Source of the DNA: Methylophilaceae bacterium
GTDB lineage: Bacteria > Pseudomonadota > Gammaproteobacteria > Burkholderiales > Methylophilaceae
Assembly: GCA_017880825.1 (NCBI GenBank)
Contig: JADGRN010000119.1
Coordinates: 1-5,219 of the forward strand
Length of the DNA: 5,219 nucleotides
Direction of reading: 5' to 3'
Shown piece after piece: positions 1 through 5,219 of this stretch. The notes beneath the pieces are model-generated. The model was given only the letters and a program-made list of their open reading frames with translations. It was not told the DNA's origin and did no database searches. How positions within the stretch are numbered: the first letter of the stretch is position 1; each line of letters begins with the position of its first letter. The position numbers and the translations under genes were made by a program.

Positions 1-54
1 CATAGGTGAAAGCAGCACAGCAGCAAGTGGATCCAGATGGTCTTTTCAAGCACC

Positions 55-3000
55 CTATCGGTTAATTATATCATTCCAGTTTTTTTCCAGCCGTTTTAGC
101 GAAACCGGGAACGGCGTTTTCAGCTCCTGCGCGAATAGCGATACGCGCAACTCCTCAATCAACCAGCGGAAATCCAGCAGTTCCTGCGTCAACTTGTCAG
201 CTTTTTTCTGCTTCTCGACTGCCGCTTCCCAGTTCTGCCATAGCACACCGACTGCCTGAGCATTGCGCCCGTCACGGTCAGGGTTGCTGGGGTGTTTTTC
301 TATGCGTAAGCGTAAAGCTTTAAGGTAGCGCGGTAGATGCTGCACATGCTCCCATGGCGTGCGGCTGAAGCAGTTTTTGTATATCAACCAGTGTAGTTGT
401 TGCTCCACATCACGCTTGAGGCGGTTGACGGTGGCCGGCATCTGGCTTTGTTTCGCCACCAGCAGCTGATATTCAGTGGCAATCGCCTGTACCTGACGTA
501 CCAACGCTTCTGTAACGGCAGGTAAACGTGTACGCGCCCGCGCCTTGAGCTTCATGAACTCATCATTGGTGCGTGGCAAGGGATCATCGCCGATGAAAGC
601 ACGGTCAGCGATGGTGGTCAGCAGGTCTTCTTTCAGGTCATCCGCATTGAGGATATTACGCAGCAGCATGGCGTATTGGGTAAACCCTGGCAGCCCCTTA
701 TCCAGCTGTTTCATCTGTTCTTTTAGCTCGAAGCGCATCAGACGTCGTACACCAGCACGGTGCGCTGTAACAGCGGCGGTCTCGGTATCGAACAGCTTCA
801 CAGACACACTGTCGTTATTGTCTTCCAGTGCCGGGTAGCCCGTGAGTTGCCGACCATCCTGGCTAAAGCTCAGCGTGGTCGGCAGATCACCGAAATCCCA
901 CTGCTTGAGGCCGCTCTTTTCGATATCCGGCGAGGCATTCCTGAAAGTGAGTTGCGCCGCCTGCCCGAGCTGCTGTTTCAGCGCATTCCAGTTGCGGCCC
1001 ATGGCCAACTCGCGCCCTGCATCATCGACTATGCGGAAGTTCATCAGCAAATGCGCGAGGATGTCGTCCTGCCAGTCTTGCACTGACAGCTTGAGGCCGC
1101 TGCGCTGCTGAATGTATGCCGCCAACGCGGGTTGCACCTGGCCTTGTCCAACAGCAGCCTGCTCGAGGAACGCCGTGACAAAATCCGGCACCGGCACGCA
1201 CACGCGGCGGAACGCTTTGGGCAGCGCCTTGACCAGGTAAGTGATTTTTTCGCGCAGCATACCCGGCACCAGCCATTCGGCCTTGGTTGGGTCCAGTTGG
1301 TTGAGCAGTGCCAGCGGCACTGTGACGGTGACGCCATCCAGCGGGTGACCGGGCTCGAAGCGATATTTGAGGGAAAGCATGACGCCATCGAGGTCGAACG
1401 TCTCGGGGAACTGCGCTTCAGTGACCCCGGCTGCGCCGTGGCGCATGAGGTTCTCTCTCGCCAGGTAAAGCAGCCGTGGATTGTCTTTCTCCGCAGTCTC
1501 GCGCCATTTTTCAAAACCGGCGCCGTTGACGATGCCTTGCGGCACACGCGCATCATAAAAAGCAAATAGCACATGTTCATCCACTAAAACATCTTGCCTA
1601 CGCGCCTTGTGCTCCAGTTCCTCGATCTCGGCAATCAGCTTGCGGTTGGCGGCAAAGAATGGCGCCCGCGTGTCGAATTCCATATTGGCCAGCGCTTCGC
1701 GGATAAAGATTTCTCGCGCCTCAGTAGGATTGATCGGCCCATAATGCACGCGGCGCTTGGCTACGATGGTCAGGCCATACAGGCTGACTCTTTCCCAAGC
1801 TACTACTTGCGCCGGTTTGCGATCCCACCTTGGGTCGCTGTAGTGGCTTTCGGTGAGGCTGCGCGTCCCACCTTCATTTGCTATGGGCTCTATCCAGTCC
1901 GGCTCTATCTTCGCCACGCAGCGCGCATAGAGCTTGGCTGTCTCCATCAGCTCCGCCGCCATCACCCACTTTGGGCGTGCTTTTTTAAGCGCAGAACCAG
2001 GCGCGATGTGAAAACGTATGCCACGTGCACCCAGATAACTCTCGGCCTCACCATCCTTGAAGCCGATATTACCGAGCAGGCCGGCTAACAGAGAACGATG
2101 GATTTGCTCATAAGTCGCTTCCTGCGTGTTGGAGTGGAAGTCCATCTCACCGACGATGCTGGCAATCTGCCCATGCAATTCACGCCATTCCTTGAGGCGC
2201 AAGAAAGACAGGAAATTGCTGTGGCAATTGTTCAGCAATTCACGATTGGATTTCTTGTGCTTTAGCGCCTCGCCATAAAACGCCCAAATCTTAAGATAAC
2301 CCATGAAATCCGAGCGTTCATCGGCAAACTTGGCATGTGCCTGATCGGCTGCTTCGCGTTTATCCATTGGACGTTCGCGCGGGTCTTGTATGGCCAAGGC
2401 ACTGCCGATGATGAGAATTTCCGCTAGACAGTTTTCCTTTTTCGCGGCCAGTATCATGCGGCCGACCCTGGGGTCGAGCGGCAGCCTAGCGAGTTGGTTG
2501 CCGACTTCGGTCAGTTCGCGCTTGGCATCCACCGCACCCAGCTCCTGCAAAAGCTGGTAGCCATCGTTGATCAGGCGCGAACTCGGCGCCTCGATAAAAG
2601 GAAATTCAGCGACATCACCGAGTCTGAGCGCGGCCATGCGCAGGATGACCGAAGCCAGGGAGGAACGCAGAATCTCGGGGTCGGTATATTCGGAGCGGGC
2701 ATTAAAATCCTCTTCAGAATACAGCCGCACGCAAATACCGTTGGACATGCGCCCGCAGCGCCCTGCCCTTTGGCGCGCTGCGGCCTGTGAGATTTTTTCT
2801 ATCTGCAGTTGCTCGACCTTGGCCCGCAGGCTGTAGCGATTGACGCGCGCCAGACCAGCGTCGATCACATACTTGATGCCTGGCACGGTGAGCGAGGTTT
2901 CTGCGACGTTGGTGGCCAGCACGATACGCCGCCCGTTGCTGCCGCGAAAAATCTTTTGCTGGTCTTCAATCGAAAGCCTCGCAAACAAAGGCAGGATTTC

Positions 3001-3945
3001 TGCGCCCTTGGGGTGGTGTTTGCGTAAATGCTCGGCGGTATCGCGAATCTCGCGTTCACCGGGCAAGAACACCAAGATATCTCCACCGCCTAATCTGGAC
3101 AAATCATCCACTGCATCGAGTATGGCTTCTTCTATCTTCTCCTCACGCTCGTCTTCTTCAGTCTCTTGTAGCGGGCGATAGCGGATTTCCACCGGATAGG
3201 TACGGCCAGAGACCTCGATCACCGGTGCGCCGTTGAAGTGCTCCGAAAAACGCGCGGCATCAATAGTAGCGCTGGTGACAATAACTTTTAAATCGGGCCG
3301 TTTTGGCAGTAATTGCTTGAGGTAGCCCAGCAGAAAATCGATATTCAGGCTACGCTCGTGTGCCTCGTCAATGATGATGGTGTCGTAGGCATTGAGGAAG
3401 CGGTCACCTTGCGTTTCGGCAAGCAGAATGCCGTCAGTCATGAGCTTGATGTAGCTCGATTCCGACAACTTGTCGTTGAAGCGCACCTTGTAGCCCACCG
3501 CCTCGCCCAATGGCGATTTGAGCTCCTGTGCGATGCGCGATGCCACCGAGCGCGCGGCGATGCGACGAGGCTGGGTGTGGCCGATCAACCCGGCCACGCC
3601 GCGGCCGAGTTCCAGGCAAATTTTGGGTAATTGCGTGGTTTTGCCGGAGCCGGTTTCACCACAAACAATCACTACCTGATGCCTGGTTATCGCCGCTGCG
3701 ATTTCATCTTTTCTGGTGCTGACGGGTAATTCTGGCGGAAATTCCGGCCTGGGCAAGGCCTGCTGACGCGCCAGATAGCGCGTGGAAGAACGGCCTATGC
3801 GCTGCGCGATTTCATTCAGTTGTGCCGGCTGGTTGGCAGCCTCGCGCAGCTTGCGCCGCAATGTATGACGGTCTGCCAGCATGCAACTGGCAAGCTGGGC
3901 TTCAAGCGCGGCAAAACTAAGTGGTGGAGTATTGGTTGGGTTCAT
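55..3945 (-). CDS. hrpA: ATP-dependent RNA helicase HrpA (DEAH-box), complete
   Basis: A cytoplasmic DEAH-box (superfamily 2) RNA helicase of 1296 aa, essentially the length of E. coli HrpA (about 1300). Seen in the sequence: RecA1 with Walker A GETGSGKT (96-103), motif Ia TQPRRIAA (124-131), TDGILL (170-175), DEAH (193-196) and SAT (225-227); RecA2 with LVFLPG (291-296), ATNVAETSLTVPG (344-356) and QRAGRCGR (392-399). Next comes a helicase-associated region with the HrpA hallmark IQDPRERPMDKR (519-530), then an OB-fold-like region and the long C-terminal DUF3418-type part (from about 715), ending in the typical EELRVSLFAQELKTPFPVSL (1264-1283). No key residue is missing. The ATG start is supported because LSFAALEAQL...CMLADR (9-26) lines up with the E. 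coli N-terminus as I recall it. No good Shine-Dalgarno precedes it. Family knowledge: E. coli HrpA is linked to fimbrial mRNA processing and to handling stalled ribosomes. It lies 71 bases downstream of a same-strand methyltransferase gene. Confidence 0.98.
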   Translation of the reverse strand: MNPTNTPPLSFAALEAQLASCMLADRHTLRRKLREAANQPAQLNEIAQRIGRSSTRYLARQQALPRPEFPPELPVSTRKDEIAAAITRHQVVIVCGETGSGKTTQLPKICLELGRGVAGLIGHTQPRRIAARSVASRIAQELKSPLGEAVGYKVRFNDKLSESSYIKLMTDGILLAETQGDRFLNAYDTIIIDEAHERSLNIDFLLGYLKQLLPKRPDLKVIVTSATIDAARFSEHFNGAPVIEVSGRTYPVEIRYRPLQETEEDEREEKIEEAILDAVDDLSRLGGGDILVFLPGEREIRDTAEHLRKHHPKGAEILPLFARLSIEDQQKIFRGSNGRRIVLATNVAETSLTVPGIKYVIDAGLARVNRYSLRAKVEQLQIEKISQAAARQRAGRCGRMSNGICVRLYSEEDFNARSEYTDPEILRSSLASVILRMAALRLGDVAEFPFIEAPSSRLINDGYQLLQELGAVDAKRELTEVGNQLARLPLDPRVGRMILAAKKENCLAEILIIGSALAIQDPRERPMDKREAADQAHAKFADERSDFMGYLKIWAFYGEALKHKKSNRELLNNCHSNFLSFLRLKEWRELHGQIASIVGEMDFHSNTQEATYEQIHRSLLAGLLGNIGFKDGEAESYLGARGIRFHIAPGSALKKARPKWVMAAELMETAKLYARCVAKIEPDWIEPIANEGGTRSLTESHYSDPRWDRKPAQVVAWERVSLYGLTIVAKRRVHYGPINPTEAREIFIREALANMEFDTRAPFFAANRKLIAEIEELEHKARRQDVLVDEHVLFAFYDARVPQGIVNGAGFEKWRETAEKDNPRLLYLARENLMRHGAAGVTEAQFPETFDLDGVMLSLKYRFEPGHPLDGVTVTVPLALLNQLDPTKAEWLVPGMLREKITYLVKALPKAFRRVCVPVPDFVTAFLEQAAVGQGQVQPALAAYIQQRSGLKLSVQDWQDDILAHLLMNFRIVDDAGRELAMGRNWNALKQQLGQAAQLTFRNASPDIEKSGLKQWDFGDLPTTLSFSQDGRQLTGYPALEDNNDSVSVKLFDTETAAVTAHRAGVRRLMRFELKEQMKQLDKGLPGFTQYAMLLRNILNADDLKEDLLTTIADRAFIGDDPLPRTNDEFMKLKARARTRLPAVTEALVRQVQAIATEYQLLVAKQSQMPATVNRLKRDVEQQLHWLIYKNCFSRTPWEHVQHLPRYLKALRLRIEKHPSNPDRDGRNAQAVGVLWQNWEAAVEKQKKADKLTQELLDFRWLIEELRVSLFAQELKTPFPVSLKRLEKNWNDIINR

Positions 3946-3957
3946 ACAGAAGGCGCG

Positions 3958-3966
3958 ATTTTAACA
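3958..3966 (-). promoter_or_regulatory. Candidate extended -10 promoter for hrpA
   Basis: On the minus strand this reads TGTTAAAAT, which fits the sigma-70 extended -10 pattern TGnTAtAAT with one mismatch. No convincing -35 box lies 16-18 bases upstream (TCAGGA at 17), as is common when the TGn extension is present. Transcription would start near 3951, leaving only about 6 bases before the hrpA ATG. A second, poorer candidate, GATAAT at 3977-3982, would give a leader of about 25 bases. This is pattern matching only. Confidence 0.35.
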
Positions 3967-3984
3967 TGCGCGGTTTATTATCCT

Positions 3985-4006
3985 GATCACATGCTAGAGA
4001 TCACAT
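3985..4006. repeat. Perfect 8-base direct repeat upstream of hrpA
   Basis: GATCACAT occurs at 3985-3992 and again at 3999-4006, separated by six bases (GCTAGA). On the hrpA strand both copies read ATGTGATC. If hrpA transcription starts near 3951, the copies span about -34 to -41 and -48 to -55, where an activator could contact RNA polymerase. The 14-base period is not a whole helical turn, so two monomers would not lie on the same face. It may be an operator or chance; the stretch lies 11 bases beyond the end of the methyltransferase gene. Confidence 0.4.
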
Positions 4007-4016
4007 AACCAAAACC

Positions 4017-4838
4017 CTAATAACTGAAGCGCTCACGCATTTCTTCCAGATTCAATTCCTGCAGAATTTGCTCCAATCGTACCTGAGCGTTCATTCTCGG
4101 ACTATTTTTGTAACGCGCGATGATCAGCTCGTTTTTCATCGAGTGCTCCCAGCCTACCAGTTCGGTCACCGTCACCTGGTAGCCATGCGCTTCAAGCTGC
4201 AGGCAGCGCAGCACATTGGTGATCTGGCTGCCGAATTCACGGGTGTGAATCGGATGGCGCCAGATTTCGGATAACGGGGTTTTGGTGAATGACTCGCTCT
4301 TGTGCTTGCGCAGCACTTCGGCCACTTCCGCCTGGCAGCACGGCACCAGCACGATGAATCTGGCGCGCTTTTCCAAGCCAAACCTGATTGCATCATCCGT
4401 CGCGGTATTGCAGGCATGTAGCGCGGTCACGATGTCGACTTGTTCCGGCAATGCTGGAGACTTGATCGATTCTTCCACACTCAGATGCTCGAACGACATG
4501 CGCTTGAAACCTAGACTAGCGGCCAGTTCGCGTGACTTCTGCACCAGCTCTTCACGCGTCTCGATGCCGATAATCTGCCCGCTCTGCTGCTGTTTCATGA
4601 ACAGATCGTAAAGGATGAAGCCCAGATAGGATTTGCCCGCGCCGTGGTCCACCAGCGTGGGGCTTTCATTCTCGGCCATCACTTCGGTCAGCAAGGGCTC
4701 GATAAAATGATAGAGGTGATACACCTGCTTCAGCTTGCGGCGGCTGTCCTGATTGATCTTGCCGTCGCGCGTAAGGATGTGCAGCGCCTTCAGCAGCTCG
4801 ACTGACTGGTTGGGTTTGATTTCGGGGATAAGCGTCAT
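4017..4838 (-). CDS. Class I SAM-dependent methyltransferase, Methyltransf_32-like, substrate unknown
   Basis: A complete 273-aa soluble protein with a Rossmann-type methyltransferase core. Seen: SAM-binding motif I as LVDHGAGKSYLGF (62-74); an acidic residue after strand 2 in GIETREE (91-97, likely E93, for the SAM ribose); ALHACNTATDDAIR (139-152); VPCCQAEV (165-172); and SMKNELIIAR (233-242). The combination of DHGAGKSYLG, a His-Ala-Cys stretch and a Cys-Cys pair after a hydrophobic strand resembles the Methyltransf_32 group, whose eukaryotic relatives include METTL25/RRNAD1-type proteins. An N-terminal helical segment (1-55) precedes the core, and there is no signal peptide or membrane segment. 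The start is fixed by an in-frame TAA four codons upstream (4848-4850) and by the lack of another ATG, GTG or TTG start before motif I, but no Shine-Dalgarno is visible. It may form an operon with hrpA. The fold assignment is firm; the target (RNA, protein or small molecule) is unknown. Confidence 0.9.
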   Translation of the reverse strand: MTLIPEIKPNQSVELLKALHILTRDGKINQDSRRKLKQVYHLYHFIEPLLTEVMAENESPTLVDHGAGKSYLGFILYDLFMKQQQSGQIIGIETREELVQKSRELAASLGFKRMSFEHLSVEESIKSPALPEQVDIVTALHACNTATDDAIRFGLEKRARFIVLVPCCQAEVAEVLRKHKSESFTKTPLSEIWRHPIHTREFGSQITNVLRCLQLEAHGYQVTVTELVGWEHSMKNELIIARYKNSPRMNAQVRLEQILQELNLEEMRERFSY

Positions 4839-4875
4839 GCCAGTATATTAACTTAGCAGGATAGCGATGTCGCAA

Positions 4876-4884
4876 TGGTAAAAT
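4876..4884 (+). promoter_or_regulatory. Candidate extended -10 promoter for the RbgA/YlqF-type gene
   Basis: TGGTAAAAT matches the extended -10 pattern TGnTAtAAT with one mismatch, the same form as the candidate ahead of hrpA. The best -35-like hexamer, TTAGCA at 4853-4858, has a 20-base spacer, which is too long, so the call rests on the -10 alone. The start would be near 4891, giving a leader of about 126 bases that contains the hairpin-forming stretch described below. It lies in the divergent region between the methyltransferase and the GTPase gene. Confidence 0.4.
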
Positions 4885-4925
4885 GGAGCCCCTGCCATTT
4901 TCAGCCAACCATTTCGTTTCATCAT

Positions 4926-5000
4926 CGAAAATGACGAGGCGAAGAGCCGCAGACAGTGCGAACTAGCACGGCAAGGCGAATTCAACAAAGTCGGTTTTGA
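4926..5000 (+). repeat. Hairpin-forming, repeat-like intergenic stretch ahead of the GTPase gene
   Basis: Several small inverted repeats are packed together. GTGC (4956-4959) pairs with GCAC (4966-4969) around a six-base loop, GAACTA. Outside it GCC (4946-4948) pairs with GGC (4970-4972), leaving a seven-base bulge, GCAGACA. GGC (4938-4940) could instead pair with the same GCC. TCAA (4982-4985) pairs with TTGA (4997-5000). Upstream, CATTTTC (4896-4902) is the reverse complement of GAAAATG (4927-4933). There is no coding potential and no terminal T-run, so it is not a normal intrinsic terminator. From memory, similar strings with a CCGCAGACAGT core occur between genes in some betaproteobacteria, so a dispersed extragenic repeat is my leading idea; a leader RNA element is the alternative. 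Unverified. Confidence 0.4.
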
Positions 5001-5002
5001 TT

Positions 5003-5006
5003 AGGA
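5003..5006 (+). promoter_or_regulatory. Shine-Dalgarno (AGGA) of the GTPase gene
   Basis: AGGA ends ten bases before the ATG at 5017, a slightly long but workable spacing. It is only one base from an earlier ATG at 5008, which opens just ATG-AAA-TAA. Together with the in-frame TAA directly before 5017, this decides for 5017 as the start. Confidence 0.65.
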
Positions 5007-5016
5007 AATGAAATAA

Positions 5017-5219
5017 ATGGCGATACAGTGGTTTCCGGGGCACATGACGCAAGCGCGCAAGAAGGCTGCCGAAACCATGGAGTTCACCGACGTCGTCATC
5101 GAAGTGTTGGATGCACGCCTTCCCGAAGCCAGCAGCAACCCGATGATCCACGAGTTACGCCTGCACCGTCAGCGCCCCAACCTGAAAATCCTCAACAAGG
5201 CCGACCTGGCCGACCCCGC
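5017..5219 (+). CDS. rbgA: Ribosome biogenesis GTPase YlqF/RbgA-type, 5' part only
   Basis: The first 67 codons of a circularly permuted GTPase; the gene continues past the right edge (family proteins are about 280-320 aa). Seen: the N-terminal signature AIQWFPGHMTQARKK (2-16), the conserved DARLP...SSNP segment (32-42), and the G4 guanine-specificity motif NKADL (60-64), which comes first in this family because the motif order is G4-G5-G1-G2-G3. G1 and the rest lie outside the window. Family knowledge: B. subtilis RbgA (YlqF) drives a late step of 50S subunit assembly. The start is set by an in-frame TAA immediately upstream (5014-5016), an AGGA ribosome site and the conserved WFPGHM near the N-terminus. 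It is transcribed divergently from the methyltransferase gene. The protein family is near certain; the symbol is given by family and the full length is unseen. Confidence 0.93.
   Translation, partial: MAIQWFPGHMTQARKKAAETMEFTDVVIEVLDARLPEASSNPMIHELRLHRQRPNLKILNKADLADP

Noticed and set aside
1..53. Open minus-strand frame starting with GTG two bases after the hrpA stop, running off the left edge with a hydrophobic stretch (HLLLCC).
   Set aside because: Only about 17 codons are visible, with no clear ribosome site and no family resemblance. Not enough to call a gene.
2..58. ATAGGTG (2-8) nearly complementary to CACCCTAT (51-58) around the hrpA stop, as a possible terminator.
   Set aside because: The loop exceeds 40 bases, the stem has a bulge, and no T-run follows on the minus strand.
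1044..1580. A 178-codon minus-strand frame overlapping hrpA in another phase.
   Set aside because: A shadow of the hrpA C-terminal region. The hrpA frame is intact throughout, so there is no frameshift to explain.
545..3722. Many plus-strand open frames of 60-160 codons opposite hrpA, the longest at 1594-2088 and 1132-1569.
   Set aside because: They lie wholly antisense to a fully conserved hrpA reading frame, have compositions typical of shadow frames, and show no recognisable domain.
3946..4016. A terminator between the methyltransferase gene and hrpA.
   Set aside because: No GC-rich stem followed by T residues is visible on the minus strand, which leaves co-transcription possible.
4963..5151. 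A 62-codon minus-strand frame opposite the GTPase gene start.
   Set aside because: Antisense to a conserved coding start and to the intergenic hairpin stretch, with no domain resemblance.
55..5219. A novel defence, mobile or biosynthetic system.
   Set aside because: The three genes are a helicase, a methyltransferase and a ribosome-assembly GTPase. HrpA is the housekeeping type in full length and motif content. A helicase next to a methyltransferase can suggest a defence island, but no nuclease, integrase or other such partner is present.

Overview
This window looks like an ordinary core-genome segment from a proteobacterium, most likely a betaproteobacterium. The reasons are a full-length HrpA of the proteobacterial type (1296 aa, close to E. 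coli HrpA as I remember it), a YlqF/RbgA-type GTPase, and a moderate, slightly GC-rich base composition. The genus cannot be fixed from the sequence alone; a Nitrosomonadales-like lineage is a guess.

Layout, left to right. Positions 1-54 are the sequence downstream of hrpA and hold no feature I can support. Positions 55-3945 (minus strand) are hrpA, a complete DEAH-box RNA helicase with all helicase motifs and the long C-terminal region typical of HrpA. Positions 3946-4016 are a 71-base spacer with a candidate hrpA promoter (extended -10) and a perfect 8-base direct repeat. Positions 4017-4838 (minus strand) are a complete 273-aa class I SAM-dependent methyltransferase resembling the Methyltransf_32 group, substrate unknown. 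Positions 4839-5016 are a 178-base divergent intergenic region with a candidate rightward promoter and a hairpin-forming, repeat-like stretch. From 5017 to the right edge (plus strand) is the first 67 codons of an rbgA/ylqF-type ribosome-assembly GTPase, cut by the window end.

How the genes may work together: HrpA acts on RNA and translating ribosomes, and RbgA/YlqF acts in large-subunit assembly. The methyltransferase lies just upstream of hrpA on the same strand, 71 bases away with no visible terminator between, so the two may be co-transcribed. A role for the methyltransferase in RNA or ribosome modification is a guess from this context only.

I see no mobile element with a coding part, no CRISPR array, no tRNA or rRNA, and no defence or biosynthetic system. 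The points most worth a second look are the structured stretch ahead of the GTPase gene, the uncharacterised methyltransferase, and the direct repeat with an extended -10 ahead of hrpA.
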